From Rubinisphaera italica (GTDB lineage: Bacteria > Planctomycetota > Planctomycetia > Planctomycetales > Planctomycetaceae), in the NCBI RefSeq assembly GCF_007859715.1, contig NZ_SJPG01000001.1:5276001-5340000 (forward strand): DNA of 64,000 bases, in the 5' to 3' direction. Shown here piece by piece: positions 26,835-36,855 of the stretch. Positions within the stretch are counted from its first letter, which is position 1. Each line of letters begins with the position of its first letter. A program made the position numbers and the translations under genes. The notes under the pieces are model-generated. The model ran no database searches and was not told the origin of the DNA. It was given only the letters and a program-made list of their open reading frames with translations.

Positions 26835-28571
26835 TTGGGAATCAGTGCTTTATCAGACTGGTTGTGGCAAATCGCTGCACACGCTGAAAAATTTGGACTC
26901 CTCATCGTCCTGATTTTGGCTGGCGCACTGCAGTACGCTCTGTATCATTATCATCGGGCACATTTCAAACTCAAAGAAGACAAGATTCTCGAAGAACTCG
27001 ACCGTATGCGAGTTAAACTCCGACGGTTACGCCAGGAAAAATCACTGGCATTTGTCGAGAACAGCGCCATGGCCGATATCTTTGCGGAAAATGATTCGAA
27101 CCGCACTATCGATGTTCTTCTCAAAAAACTCGTGCCGCACTCCGATGCCGGCTTCGCAATCTTCTTCTCCTACGAAAACAAACAGCTCAATATTTATACT
27201 CAACGAGGGATCTCCAAACATACAATCACCATTCTCACGCTCGAAGAAAAATGGCTCAATCAGGTGATGCAGGAAGGTGTTTGCCGAATTTCAGATTCCG
27301 AATTGTTCAACTCGCGATTTGTCACCTTATTAAACGGTACAGAACGAAACAAAATTAGCGAACTGCACCTCCTGCCCGTTGCTGATGACAAGGAAATGTA
27401 CGGCGTCGTCGTTTCCACACATCTGTTTCCTGTCGGAACCGATCTCGAACTTCAGCAGGAAATGGTCGGTCGACTCCTCAAAAGAATTACGCCATCGCTG
27501 CGACACCGAATGAATACGCTCGATCAGCAGCAGCTCCTCAAGCTGACTCAGGAAAAGCTGGCACTGCGTGCCATCGCCGATGAATTCCACGACCTCCCCA
27601 CAAAGATGCTCGAAGAATTCCTTCGCCAGTTGAGTGTGCTCGTCGAAGCGGACCGCGGAGCTCTGCTGCTCTTCTCGAATAATCCAGAAACTCCCGTGCG
27701 TGTTGTCAATCGCCATGGCATTAAAATGCAGGCCGGAGTCGAATCGATCTGGCAGGATCACGAAATCCGGATCGCAAAATGGGCTAAATCAACAGGCATC
27801 ACCGGCAGTATGAACGTCGCTGATCTCCGCGAAGCCGAAGTCAACAGCCTCATGAGCCGAGCCCTGACTGTGCCCCTGTACCAGGGAGAATCGATGATGG
27901 GCATCCTCTGCATGACCCGCAAAGACGACGGCGTCTATTCGCGTGCTCATATTTCTCTGGCCGAATGGTCAGGCGATTTCCTCGCCGAAACCTTAACTCG
28001 TGTTCTCGACCGGGCAGCCGTGGAACGAAAAGCCAGCCTCGATGGACTCACCGAACTGGCCAACCGACGCACCTTCGATGAACGGATTGTCGGCGAACTT
28101 GGACAGTCCCAACGAACCGGCAAACCATGTTCACTCTGCCTGCTCGACCTCGACCACTTCAAGCACGTCAACGACCACTACGGTCATCAGGCAGGCGATG
28201 AAGTTCTCCGCCAGTTCGCCCGCCTGCTCGAGGAAGAAGTGAAAAAAGTTCGCCCCTCCGATAATCCCCTCGTCGCTCGCTACGGTGGCGAAGAGATGGC
28301 CCTCGTACTTCCTGGTATTGGCGTCGATGGAGCCGTCCGTATAGCCGAATCGATTCGAGCCGCAGCCTGCGAAATGGTCATCCTGCACGGCGGACAGCGC
28401 ATCGATATCAGTGTCAGCTCTGGCGTCTCCTGCTATCCGCAGCACGCCACCACTGTCGAAGGACTTATCGAAGCCGCCGATGAAGCCCTCTATCAGGCCA
28501 AACGCGACGGACGAAATGCAGTCCGGCACGCCGGTGCCAACAAGCAGGAACCTGCACGCATCGGTCATTAA
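26835..28571 (+). CDS. Membrane-anchored GAF-GGDEF protein, probable diguanylate cyclase
   Basis: The frame opens with TTG at 26835, preceded by GGAAAGAG; no ATG lies before the first membrane helix (FGLLIVLILAGALQYALY, about 20-37), which supports the TTG start. The 578 residues continue with a coiled-coil-like linker (LKEDKILEELDRMRVKLRRLRQE), two GAF-like regions (about 85-235 and 250-395) and a GGDEF domain (about 405-565; DGLTELANRRTFDERI, DLDHFKHVNDHYGHQAGDE, RYGGEEM). The signature is GGEEM rather than GGDEF/GGEEF. The first four residues, the important ones for GTP and metal, are kept. An RPSD motif upstream may be a shifted inhibitory site. It would make c-di-GMP in response to a GAF ligand. 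Confidence 0.85.
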   Translation: MGISALSDWLWQIAAHAEKFGLLIVLILAGALQYALYHYHRAHFKLKEDKILEELDRMRVKLRRLRQEKSLAFVENSAMADIFAENDSNRTIDVLLKKLVPHSDAGFAIFFSYENKQLNIYTQRGISKHTITILTLEEKWLNQVMQEGVCRISDSELFNSRFVTLLNGTERNKISELHLLPVADDKEMYGVVVSTHLFPVGTDLELQQEMVGRLLKRITPSLRHRMNTLDQQQLLKLTQEKLALRAIADEFHDLPTKMLEEFLRQLSVLVEADRGALLLFSNNPETPVRVVNRHGIKMQAGVESIWQDHEIRIAKWAKSTGITGSMNVADLREAEVNSLMSRALTVPLYQGESMMGILCMTRKDDGVYSRAHISLAEWSGDFLAETLTRVLDRAAVERKASLDGLTELANRRTFDERIVGELGQSQRTGKPCSLCLLDLDHFKHVNDHYGHQAGDEVLRQFARLLEEEVKKVRPSDNPLVARYGGEEMALVLPGIGVDGAVRIAESIRAAACEMVILHGGQRIDISVSSGVSCYPQHATTVEGLIEAADEALYQAKRDGRNAVRHAGANKQEPARIGH

Positions 28572-28574
28572 CGA

Positions 28575-28692
28575 TCAGCCGAGACGGGCCAGTCATGGCT
28601 CGAATACGTAATAGTTAATCATGTTTTATCAGTAATTCTGTACGTCGCAAATCACTCGACTCCACCCGTCGCATTACCGCGACGGCTCGCCT
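28575..28692. repeat. Repeat family D, copy 3
   Basis: CAGCCGAGACGGGCCAGTCATGGCTCG at the left and CGCGACGGCTCGCCTTTG at the right are the worn ends of the element. Confidence 0.65.
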
Positions 28693-28758
28693 TTGTTTAG
28701 AGGAATGATGCACCGATCCCTGCAAACATCACGACAACTCAAATCTAAAGCCATTCCC

Positions 28759-29610
28759 ATGATCACCGAACAAATCAATCCAGATTCCCTCACCGATCCC
28801 TCTACACTGCAGCGGAATTTGGCTACCATGTTCGGCATGGAAACGACTCAAAACCAACCGGAAGCAAAACCCAGAATCGTCGCTGTGATGCCCGCATACA
28901 ACGCGGCAGCCACCCTAGAACGCACTCTGCAGGACATTCCCACAGGCTCCGTCCAGGAAGTGATCCTTGTCGACGATTGCAGTTCCGATAACACCGTCGA
29001 AATCGCAAAACACCTCGGCTTGACCGTTATCGAACATACAAATAATCGTGGCTACGGCGGGAATCAGAAGTCCTGTTATGAAGCCGCTCTTCAGACCGAT
29101 GCAGACATCATCGTCATGATTCATCCGGACTATCAATACGACAGTCGCGTCATCCCGCAGGCTGCCCAAATCATTCATCTGGGCATCTGCGACTGCATCC
29201 TCGGCTCCCGCATCCGCAGCCGAGGCGAAGCCCTTGCTGGCGGTATGCCCCGCTACAAATATATTGCCAATCGGATTCTCACCACGATTGAGAACGTCGG
29301 CCTCGGCCAGAACCTCGGGGACTTCCATTCCGGCTTTCGTGCCTATTCACGCGAACTGCTCGAAACCATCCCCTGGGATCGCAACTCCGAAGATTTCGTC
29401 TTCGATTCCCAGTTCCTCGTGCAAGCCGTCAAATTCGGCTTCAAACTCGGCGACATCCCTGTCCCGGTCCGCTACTTCGACGAAGCCTCCAGTATCAACT
29501 TCCGCCGCAGCACTACCTACGGCCTTAAAACCCTCGGAGCCGTCGCCCACTTCTGGACCTCAAAACTAGGGCTTTACACACCAAATTACCTCAAACCAAA
29601 AACGGATTGA
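28759..29610 (+). CDS. Glycosyltransferase family 2 protein
   Basis: The start is uncertain: in-frame ATGs at 28693, 28705, 28708 and 28759 exist, and the last ([11 protein letters not shown]) leaves 283 residues without the unconvincing basic leader. The GT2 core reads [70 protein letters not shown] in the DxD place, then [24 protein letters not shown] and [14 protein letters not shown]. No membrane anchor is visible. It is close to dolichyl-phosphate sugar synthase-like enzymes. It probably adds sugar to a lipid carrier or polysaccharide on the cytoplasmic side. Confidence 0.88.
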   Translation: MITEQINPDSLTDPSTLQRNLATMFGMETTQNQPEAKPRIVAVMPAYNAAATLERTLQDIPTGSVQEVILVDDCSSDNTVEIAKHLGLTVIEHTNNRGYGGNQKSCYEAALQTDADIIVMIHPDYQYDSRVIPQAAQIIHLGICDCILGSRIRSRGEALAGGMPRYKYIANRILTTIENVGLGQNLGDFHSGFRAYSRELLETIPWDRNSEDFVFDSQFLVQAVKFGFKLGDIPVPVRYFDEASSINFRRSTTYGLKTLGAVAHFWTSKLGLYTPNYLKPKTD

Positions 29611-29618
29611 TTCCTGCT

Positions 29619-29640
29619 TACAAGCACGAAGCGTAATCCA
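29619..29640. repeat. Repeat family B, half copy
   Basis: TACAAGCACGAAGCGTAATC is the left end of family B without a matching right end. The rest of the 29611-29937 gap shows no gene. It includes a CTGTGTTCTCTATGG phrase like the repeat debris near 2460. Confidence 0.6.
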
Positions 29641-29937
29641 ACAATTATCGCATTCGCATTGAAGCCGGTTTGACTTTGCAGACTTTGGGTTTCGCGTTCG
29701 GCTAACCCAATCTACGGAACTCAACTCGCTATTCAGTTTTGACACAGTTCACGACTTGATCAATTCTGGTCTCCGTCAAGTGCCTGTAATGATAGGGTTT
29801 GCATGGTGTGAAGCTAAAATCGCAGAGGACTCAGAGTTTTTAAGATAAGAATGTATTTCACTACTTCTCGCTGAACTCTGTGTTCTCTATGGCGAAATTA
29901 TTTTAGACTCAGCCTCAAATCCATCCCTGGGCACAAT

Positions 29938-31080
29938 ATGACGTACAAGAAAGCAAACCACGTGGCCTCATTTCGATTTGAACTGCAACATACCGATCCC
30001 AACACCGGAGCACGGGCTGGTCAGTGGCATACGCCGCATGGAATTGTCGATACGCCGGCTTTCATGCCCGTCGGGACTCTCGGCACTGTCAAAGGATTGC
30101 TGCCTGAGCAATTGAAGGCAGCCGGGGCTCAGATGGTGCTGTCGAATACCTATCATCTGGCATTGCGACCGGGGGCAGATGTGGTCGAAGAACTGGGTGG
30201 ACTGCATCAGTTCATGAACTGGTCGGGACCGATTTTGACCGATTCAGGCGGTTTTCAGGTCTTCAGTCTGGCAAAACTCTCGAAACTGACGGACGATCAG
30301 GTCGTGTTTCGCTCACATATTGATGGAAGTCTGCTGGAACTCTCGCCCGAAAAGGCGATTCGGATTCAGGAACAGCTGGGAGCAGACTGTATTATGTGTC
30401 TGGATGAATGTCCGCCACACGACGTCGGTCAGGATCGGCTCCGTGCAGCGGTTCAGCGAACAACGGCCTGGGCGGCTCGGTGTCGGGATGCTCAAAAGCG
30501 GGATGACCAGGCATTGTTCGGAATTGTCCAAGGGGGAATCGATCCTCATTTAAGGGAGGAGTCGGCTGAGGGATTACTGCCACTCGATTTCCCAGGCTAT
30601 GCCATCGGCGGGTTGAGCGTGGGGGAAGATCCCAACGATATGTACAAAACCCTGGACTTCACAACACCCTTTCTGCCGGTCGAAAAACCTCGCTATTTAA
30701 TGGGTGTAGGCAAGCCGGTCGATTTGCTGGAGTCAATTATTCGGGGAGTAGACTTGTTTGACTGTGTGATGCCAACCCGCAACGGACGCAACGCGATGGC
30801 GTTCACTTCGAATGGTCCGGTGAAAATTAGGAATGCCAAATATCAGCGGGATGTGACGCCGCTCGATCCGGATGGGCCTTCCGAAGTGGGGCGGATTTAT
30901 TCCAGGGGATACCTCCGGCATCTGTTTGTGGCCAAGGAAATGCTGGGGGCGATTTTGCTCTCCTGGCACAATATTGCCTTCTATGAAAATCTGGTTCGGG
31001 AGATGCGTCAGGCAATTTTTGAGAATCGGAGTGCGGAGTTTCGGGCGGATCAACTTGCCCGTTGGGGCAGCGATCCCTAA
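29938..31080 (+). CDS. tgt: tRNA-guanine transglycosylase, zinc-site cysteines absent
   Basis: The 380-residue protein has the usual Tgt length and active site: [12 protein letters not shown] (Asp102), [39 protein letters not shown] and [15 protein letters not shown] (nucleophile Asp275). It exchanges guanine for preQ1 at position 34 of tRNAs with GUN anticodons. In most bacterial Tgt the motif after PLDP is x-C-x-C-x-x-C and binds structural zinc with a later His. Here the residues are Gly313, Ser315 and Gly318, while His344 (SWHN) remains. The site therefore cannot bind zinc in the normal way. It is followed by yajC and secDF, a gene order conserved across bacteria. Confidence 0.93.
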   Translation: MTYKKANHVASFRFELQHTDPNTGARAGQWHTPHGIVDTPAFMPVGTLGTVKGLLPEQLKAAGAQMVLSNTYHLALRPGADVVEELGGLHQFMNWSGPILTDSGGFQVFSLAKLSKLTDDQVVFRSHIDGSLLELSPEKAIRIQEQLGADCIMCLDECPPHDVGQDRLRAAVQRTTAWAARCRDAQKRDDQALFGIVQGGIDPHLREESAEGLLPLDFPGYAIGGLSVGEDPNDMYKTLDFTTPFLPVEKPRYLMGVGKPVDLLESIIRGVDLFDCVMPTRNGRNAMAFTSNGPVKIRNAKYQRDVTPLDPDGPSEVGRIYSRGYLRHLFVAKEMLGAILLSWHNIAFYENLVREMRQAIFENRSAEFRADQLARWGSDP

Positions 31081-31202
31081 TATACGCAATTCTTTGCTGT
31101 GAAATTGCGGTATTTTCGCCTGATTTACGGCATTTTCAGCCCATTTGAACTCAATGTATGACGTACTGAGGGAATCGAATCGCGATTTCCGGGAAGATTT
31201 TT

Positions 31203-31574
31203 ATGGCTTTTTCCACGCAAATTTTGCATCAAATCTGCCTGCTGGCTCAAGAAGCAGCCGAAGGCGGGGGAGCTGCTGAGCAGCCGGGTCTATTCGATGT
31301 GTTCGGCGTGCCTGTGATGGTCATGATTGCGATTTATGTCGTATTAGTGATGCTGCCGCAGAATAAAGAGCGAAAAGGCCGTCAGGATTTCCTGTCGAAT
31401 TTAAAGAAAAACGATCAGGTCGTCACGATTGGCGGTGTTTTTGGAACGGTGACAGGTTTCTCAGCTGATGGAACGCAGGTCACTCTGCGGGTCGATGAGA
31501 ATACCCGGATTCGCGTTCGCAAAAGCAGTATTGAGTCGATTGTGAAAACTGAAGGCGAAGAAAAGCCAGCTTAA
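31203..31574 (+). CDS. yajC: Preprotein translocase subunit YajC
   Basis: The 123-residue protein has one membrane helix (VPVMVMIAIYVVLVMLPQ, about 38-56) followed by the YajC signature KERKGRQDFLSNLKKNDQVVTIGGVFGTVTG and a small basic C-terminal domain. It associates with SecDF in the Sec holo-translocon. It lies between tgt and secDF, all on the plus strand, as in many bacteria. An N-terminal extension of about 30 residues (ALLAQEAAEGGGAAEQPG-type, Ala/Gly/Glu-rich) precedes the helix. Confidence 0.94.
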   Translation: MAFSTQILHQICLLAQEAAEGGGAAEQPGLFDVFGVPVMVMIAIYVVLVMLPQNKERKGRQDFLSNLKKNDQVVTIGGVFGTVTGFSADGTQVTLRVDENTRIRVRKSSIESIVKTEGEEKPA

Positions 31575-31721
31575 TAAAGTCTGCATCTGGCAATAAGTTG
31601 CGTGCAATGCAGAATTGACATTGCGACTGAGATCAAAGTCGAAGTAAAAGTGCATTTAATAAAAAATCCGACGGATGGCTGTCGGGTCTGGTAATCGATC
31701 GAGAACGAAAGACACGACGGA

Positions 31722-34664
31722 ATGTCCGCTTGGATTGTAATACTGTGGATTTTGGCAATTTTCGTAGCCCCGATCATTTTGGGGCAATTCATTGCACGTG
31801 CAACGAAAATGAAAGATGACTCCGGCCGGTTCAGTACCGTGCTCGTTTTGCTGGCCATCTTTCTGGCTCCGTTTGCCAGTCAGTTGATACACGGCGAGAA
31901 ACTTTCCGATGCTTTCCGACTGGGAATTGACCTGGCTGGGGGTACGAATCTGGTTTATCAGGCTGATACCGAGCAGGCTGAAGAGAGCGGGAAAGAAGTC
32001 AACGGCCAGTCGATGGATGAACTGGTGCGGGCAATTACCCGCCGCGTGAATCCTTCCGGTACCGAAGAAGTAACTGTTCGACAGGTTGGCGACGATCGCG
32101 TTGAAATCATCATTCCGGGAGCAGATCCCGATTATGTTCAGGCGATGAAAAAACAGATCACGAATCTGGGAAGCCTCGAATTCGGCATCCTGGCCTCACG
32201 GCACGATAATCAGCATCAATCTCTGATCGCTCGCGCAGAAGCATCTGGTGAAGACGTTTACGATGGCACAGAAAAACGAGCTCAATGGGTGCCTGTTGCT
32301 CGGACTCAAACGGCTGATGGTCAAAGCGAACTCAAAGATATCACTGGTGGACCGAACGATGTGATGCGGGAACGGGAAGTCGATGGCCAAACCATTCGCG
32401 AATTCCTGATTGTTCTCGATCCACCAGAACAACGCGTCGACGGTAGTTTTCTGGTCAACTCGCGTCCGACGATGGATCCCAACTCGGGAATTTCGATTGG
32501 CTTTACTTTCAATGCTCAAGGTGGTTTCCGCTTTCAGAATCTGACAAACCGCTATCAGCCCAAGAAAGATGGTAACACCTACCGACTGGCTGCGATTCTG
32601 GATGGCAAAATCCACAGTGCCCCAAACATTAATGCCGTCATTGCTCAGGATGGTATTATCACCGGCGACTTCACCAACGATGAAGTCACGGAGATGGTCA
32701 GCGTGTTGAACTCGGGAGCTTTGGAACTGCCACTGATTAAAGAGCCGATCAGCGAATACACAATCAGCCCGCTTTTAGGGGTTGATGTTCAGGAAAAAGG
32801 CAAGATGGCGATCACCGTGGCTGCCGTCACTGTGCTGGCCTTCATGTTCGTTTATTACTGGGTGGCAGGCTTAATTGCCAATATGTCATTGATCGTCAAC
32901 GTGGGGTTGATTCTCGGGGCGATGGCGTTGTTCGATGCCACTTTCACCTTGCCTGGTCTGGCTGGTTTGGTGCTGACCATCGGTATGGCGGTCGATGCGA
33001 ATGTGCTGATCTTCGAACGTATGCGGGAAGAACTGGAAAAAGGTTCGAGCCTGCGTCTGTCGATACATAACGGTTTCTCGAAAGCCTTCTCGACAATTAT
33101 CGATGCCAACCTGACAACGCTGATCACTGCGGTCATCCTGTATGCCCGGGGAACCGAGCAGGTCAAAGGTTTCGCGGCTCTGCTGATCATCGGGATCATC
33201 ATGAGTATGTTCAGTGCCCTGTATTTCGGGCGATTGATGTTCGATCTGTTTGAGCGAATGAAATGGTTGTCGGCTAAGTCGATGCTCGGTAAGAGCATGG
33301 TCGCCACCACCAACTGGAACTTTGTTGGTAAACAGGCACTGGCGACGATTGCTTCACTTGCCTTGATCATTGGCGGCATGGCTGCTCTGTTCTCACGGGG
33401 GAGTGACAATCTCGATATCGACTTCACCGGGGGCTCAATGGTGACCTTCCAGTTCCAGGACGATCCAGGAATTGATGAGACCCGCCAATCTCTGCAGGCC
33501 GAATTCGGTAATGATATGACCGTTGAACAGCTGATTGTGCCTGGCATTGTCGAAGGGGAACCCGAGCAGAAATTCTTCCGCCTGCGTACCAAAAATGAAG
33601 ACACCGCAGAAGTTCGCAAACTCGTCAACAAAGCCTTTGAGACTTCCGGTCATGAGTTGACCAAGGTTTCCATGGAATTCGGCGACATCGCCACAATTCC
33701 CGCAGCACCAGAGGAAGAGGCTGCGGAAGGTACTGCAGCCAGGGCCAACGCAGATCTGTTTGCAGGTGGATCACAGGTCAAGCTGACCTTCAGTGATGAA
33801 GTGACAACCACGATTATCGAAGATGAATTCAAAGAGGCCTACGCCGGAGTTGTTGGGAACGACAATGTCGATGGAGACAACCTTGCAAGTCTGTTCACAG
33901 TAACTGGAACTGAAGGTTCCGGGCTTGATGCCAAGGACAGTGCCGTCAAGCGGTTCTCGGTGGCCGAGTTGAAAGTCCGCAAAGAACTGCCAACCGATCA
34001 GGTTCGGCAAACACTGGTTGACATGCAGCAGATGATGGCCGAGCGTCCGGTGCTCGATGAAGTTAACACGTTCAGTTCTGCGGTCGCTGGCGAAGCCAAG
34101 ATGTCCGCTCTGATGGCGATCCTGTTGTCTCTGGCTGCCATCATCGGTTATGTCTGGTTCCGCTTCCAGAAAATTGCTTATGGACTGGCCGCTGTTATTG
34201 CATTGATTCATGACGTTCTCTGCGTGCTGGGTCTGGTTGCGATTGCTTCCCTGTTGAGTACGACTCCGCTGGGACCAATTCTGGGACTGGTCGACTTCAA
34301 GATTAATCTGCCGATGATCGCCGCCTTCCTGACGATTATCGGTTACTCGTTGAACGATACGATTGTCGTGTTCGACCGAATTCGCGAAGTCAAAGGCAAG
34401 AATCCGGAACTGACCGAAGACATTATTAACCGCAGTTTGAATCAAACTCTCTCCCGAACATTATTGACCTCGTTCACGACATTGATCGTGGTGGCGATTC
34501 TGTATGTTCTCGGAGGTGAAGGCCTGCACGGCTTCGCGTTCTGTCTGGTCACCGGTGTTGCAATCGGTACTTACAGTTCGATCTACGTCGCCAGCCCAGT
34601 CTTACTCAGACTTGCCAATCCGAAAAAACCTACACCTAAAGAGACGATGCCCGTTCAGGCATAA
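31722..34664 (+). CDS. secDF: SecDF fusion, protein-export membrane protein
   Basis: The 980-residue protein joins SecD (about 1-520) and SecF (about 540-970). SecD features: FRLGIDLAGGTNLVYQ, a periplasmic P1 domain (VNPSGTEEVTVRQVGDDRVEIIIPG; LAAILDGKIHSAPNINAVI) and a helix set with LVLTIGMAVDANVLIFERMREEL. SecF features: LDIDFTGGSMVTFQF, a second periplasmic domain, and FLTIIGYSLNDTIVVFDRIRE. Both D-x-x-V-x-x-F/(V)-E/D-R motifs in the membrane, needed for proton flow, are present. About twelve helices are expected. It uses the proton gradient to pull exported proteins across the membrane after SecA. Confidence 0.95.
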   Translation: MSAWIVILWILAIFVAPIILGQFIARATKMKDDSGRFSTVLVLLAIFLAPFASQLIHGEKLSDAFRLGIDLAGGTNLVYQADTEQAEESGKEVNGQSMDELVRAITRRVNPSGTEEVTVRQVGDDRVEIIIPGADPDYVQAMKKQITNLGSLEFGILASRHDNQHQSLIARAEASGEDVYDGTEKRAQWVPVARTQTADGQSELKDITGGPNDVMREREVDGQTIREFLIVLDPPEQRVDGSFLVNSRPTMDPNSGISIGFTFNAQGGFRFQNLTNRYQPKKDGNTYRLAAILDGKIHSAPNINAVIAQDGIITGDFTNDEVTEMVSVLNSGALELPLIKEPISEYTISPLLGVDVQEKGKMAITVAAVTVLAFMFVYYWVAGLIANMSLIVNVGLILGAMALFDATFTLPGLAGLVLTIGMAVDANVLIFERMREELEKGSSLRLSIHNGFSKAFSTIIDANLTTLITAVILYARGTEQVKGFAALLIIGIIMSMFSALYFGRLMFDLFERMKWLSAKSMLGKSMVATTNWNFVGKQALATIASLALIIGGMAALFSRGSDNLDIDFTGGSMVTFQFQDDPGIDETRQSLQAEFGNDMTVEQLIVPGIVEGEPEQKFFRLRTKNEDTAEVRKLVNKAFETSGHELTKVSMEFGDIATIPAAPEEEAAEGTAARANADLFAGGSQVKLTFSDEVTTTIIEDEFKEAYAGVVGNDNVDGDNLASLFTVTGTEGSGLDAKDSAVKRFSVAELKVRKELPTDQVRQTLVDMQQMMAERPVLDEVNTFSSAVAGEAKMSALMAILLSLAAIIGYVWFRFQKIAYGLAAVIALIHDVLCVLGLVAIASLLSTTPLGPILGLVDFKINLPMIAAFLTIIGYSLNDTIVVFDRIREVKGKNPELTEDIINRSLNQTLSRTLLTSFTTLIVVAILYVLGGEGLHGFAFCLVTGVAIGTYSSIYVASPVLLRLANPKKPTPKETMPVQA

Positions 34665-34692
34665 TCTGAGTTGGGTGTGAAGTTCATATAAA

Positions 34693-34724
34693 AAAAGCCG
34701 TCACAAAACTGTGACGGCTTTTGT
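34693..34724 (+). terminator. Rho-independent terminator after secDF
   Basis: AAAAGCCGTCACA and TGTGACGGCTTTT pair over 13 bp with a 4-base loop; T residues end the stem. It closes the tgt-yajC-secDF group. Confidence 0.88.
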
Positions 34725-34733
34725 TATGCTCAT

Positions 34734-34810
34734 CTTAACCCGAAGCGTCAGCGAGGGGACGGCATCGAAAAACCAGCAACGCATGCCCCTCGCTGACGCT
34801 TCGGGTTAAG
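34734..34810. repeat. Repeat family C, copy 1
   Basis: CTTAACCCGAAGCGTCAGCG at the left and CGCTGACGCTTCGGGTTAAG at the right are exact complements of 20 bases, with GAGGGG/CCCCTC extending the stem. A second copy is at 36856-37012. Confidence 0.85.
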
Positions 34811-34858
34811 AAAATGAGATAAATTGCCAGGTGGGGTCCGCCATGCGAACCTGACTAC

Positions 34859-35602
34859 TTACAGCAACGACTCGAGAAGCATGCGGAGTTTACGCATTTC
34901 CAGGCCGAGGGAATTGGGGTCGCTCAGGCTGGGGATCATGTCGACGCTGAAGGCGCGGCGGTAATCGTAGCGTTTGAGGCCGGTGATAATGCGGCTGTAA
35001 TCGATTTCTCCCAACCCAACCGAGACCTGCATCTGGTCGGGAGTGGAATCGCGGAAGTGAACATGAGTTGTGAACGGGAAGACGATGTCGTAATCCTGCT
35101 CACGATGCGGGCCACACGTATAATGGGTCGGGTCGAGTGTCAGTCCCAGTCCCTTGACAGCTCCGCAAAGTTCGGTGGCTGTGTGTGGGTCTTCCGTCAG
35201 GCGACCGATTTGCGTTTTTAAAGAGAGTCGGATGCCATCCTGAGTCGCCAGGGTGACAAGTTTTTTGAGACGATCGGTTTCGTCATTGAAAGGTGTTCCC
35301 AGCTCCAGTGAGGGAATGGTCACCTGAGTGATTTTCAGAAGCTTGGCGAATTTGAACAGGCTGGGGAATTCGTCCGGTTTCATTTCGCTGGTGATATTGA
35401 TCGCGCAAATGGAAAGGCGAGTGGCATTTCGACAGCGGGAAACTGCGGCATCGGGATCTTCGATGATACTCGCAATCGTAAAATCATCTCCCTGATCACT
35501 CAGGGTCAGTTCGATGCGATCGTATTCCAGATCGGCCAGTTGTTGACACGCATCTTCAAATTTCAGGTGGGAATAACAACCGGTCGAGGCAGAAATAAAC
35601 AC
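34859..35602 (-). CDS. Cytoplasmic sugar phosphate isomerase/epimerase-like protein
   Basis: The 247-residue protein is a xylose-isomerase-like TIM barrel: FISASTGCYSHLKFEDACQQLADLEYDRIELTLS, VTIPSLELG, RLSLKTQIGRLTEDPHTATELC, GLTLDPTHYTCGPHREQD and THVHFRDSTPDQMQVSVGLGEIDY. The metal-site residues are spread through these strands (Glu, Asp, His). Unlike the isomerase-like gene at 299 it has no signal peptide and so is cytoplasmic. The substrate is unknown. It lies downstream of, and convergent with, secDF. Confidence 0.78.
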   Translation of the reverse strand: MFISASTGCYSHLKFEDACQQLADLEYDRIELTLSDQGDDFTIASIIEDPDAAVSRCRNATRLSICAINITSEMKPDEFPSLFKFAKLLKITQVTIPSLELGTPFNDETDRLKKLVTLATQDGIRLSLKTQIGRLTEDPHTATELCGAVKGLGLTLDPTHYTCGPHREQDYDIVFPFTTHVHFRDSTPDQMQVSVGLGEIDYSRIITGLKRYDYRRAFSVDMIPSLSDPNSLGLEMRKLRMLLESLL

Positions 35603-36140
35603 GACGACACACTCCTTGTGCTCGGGCAGGCGAAAATAGATCGAGAGCTAATTCAATTTGCTCGGTGTGCAAATCGATTTTTGACACTCATGTATTCAAA
35701 TGTCAATGCAATCTGGAAGGATCAATGTTTTGAAGTCAGACGCAGAATATCATAGTGATGAGTCGAAAAATTTGACTTCTGTGTGAATTTACAGGGACTG
35801 GAGAATTTCTGCAACGGCGTCCTGTTAGTCAAATCGTGTTGTTCGCAGGAATTACACGGATTCTCCGTAATCTGACGGGCATTTTAGCCGATATACGAAT
35901 CAGGTCTAGTGGTGTAACCACTTTGTGTATGAGGGGTGGCGAATAATCCGCACACTCGCAGGCGTGCACAATTTGTTTTCATCACTTCCAGAATTCATGG
36001 GGACGTTACTCAAAACAATTGCGTTCTGCGGAATGACATACGGACAATTTGTCCGTTCCGATTATTACTTATAATCCCGACAAGTCGAGGTTTCTTCGAT
36101 TTGAGGGAAGACACGCGGGATGAGCGTGGGGGAATCTCGA
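35603..36140. other. Intergenic stretch, no gene seen
   Basis: About 540 bases lie between divergent genes, so promoters for both are expected here. None could be assigned with confidence. A short ACGGA-TTC-TCCGT dyad occurs near 35858. A plus-strand frame at 35936-36268 does not look like a protein. Confidence 0.45.
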
Positions 36141-36743
36141 ATGCGACTAAACACATGGAAGTCTACAATCGCTGCTGGTTTGCTGATTGGCCTGGGTTCA
36201 GGTTGCAGCTCAATGCACAATCAAACGGTCCGGGGACAAAGCCCGGAAGCTCAACTGCTCGTTCATGAGGAAGGCTGGAAAGCGACTCAGGGCGAGATTC
36301 AGCAGGTCGGCAGGGTCGATCCCCCTCTTCAGGGAGAGGTTAAAGGAGCGATTCAGAACGAGCTTTACGGCGAAATGACCACCCAGCACCGTTATCGTTC
36401 GGGTGTCGAAGGTCAAGTTGTGAATCCAGGCTTCCCGGGCCCTGGAATGGCGCCTGGACCTCGTGGCCGCAGCCCGTATGCCGGTTATGGCGGCTTTGAC
36501 ACACAACCCTGCCCGGCTGGTCCTTATGCAGGCTTCCACAATGCTCCCCCTTCTCACCAGGAGCAGGGCTGGGATCACGGCGGACGTCAGCATCGCGGCG
36601 TGTATAACTATCACACGTACACTTATCAGGAACCACGTGGCTTGTGCTACCCGGAACAAAATCAGCCGGGTGGAGTGGTGACGTATCCGTACTACACGCA
36701 CAAAGGTCCCAGCGATTTCTTCTATCAGGGTGATACCAAATAA
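36141..36743 (+). CDS. Lipoprotein rich in Pro/Gly/Tyr/His
   Basis: From the ATG at 36141 (MRLNTWKSTIAAGLLIGLGSGCSS) the protein is 200 residues with a typical lipoprotein signal (LGSGC, Cys at about residue 22). An upstream ATG at 36120 only adds seven residues. The mature part has about 60 ordinary residues (EGWKATQGEIQQVGRVDPP), then a Gly/Pro/Tyr-rich segment and a His/Tyr-rich tail ending YTHKGPSDFFYQGDTK. I recall this tail type in other planctomycete envelope proteins. No function is known. A strong terminator follows. Confidence 0.7.
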   Translation: MRLNTWKSTIAAGLLIGLGSGCSSMHNQTVRGQSPEAQLLVHEEGWKATQGEIQQVGRVDPPLQGEVKGAIQNELYGEMTTQHRYRSGVEGQVVNPGFPGPGMAPGPRGRSPYAGYGGFDTQPCPAGPYAGFHNAPPSHQEQGWDHGGRQHRGVYNYHTYTYQEPRGLCYPEQNQPGGVVTYPYYTHKGPSDFFYQGDTK

Positions 36744-36810
36744 TTTGTATCCCATTGATGTAGTTTCTCGTGAAGAGCCGTATTACGGCGATTCCCGACT
36801 CTGAACGAAA

Positions 36811-36842
36811 AGCTCTGGCCATAATTATGGCCAGGGCTTTTT
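36811..36842 (+). terminator. Rho-independent terminator after the lipoprotein gene
   Basis: GCTCTGGCCATAA and TTATGGCCAGGGC form a near-perfect dyad followed by TTTTT. Confidence 0.85.
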
Positions 36843-36855
36843 GTCATTAATCATC

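Noticed and set aside
32855..33631. Minus-strand frame of 258 codons inside secDF
   Set aside because: It lies wholly opposite secDF membrane helices, with Ser/Arg/Ile-rich translation and no family features.
35936..36268. Plus-strand 110-codon frame before the lipoprotein gene
   Set aside because: It overlaps the lipoprotein start in another frame and has no recognisable protein features.
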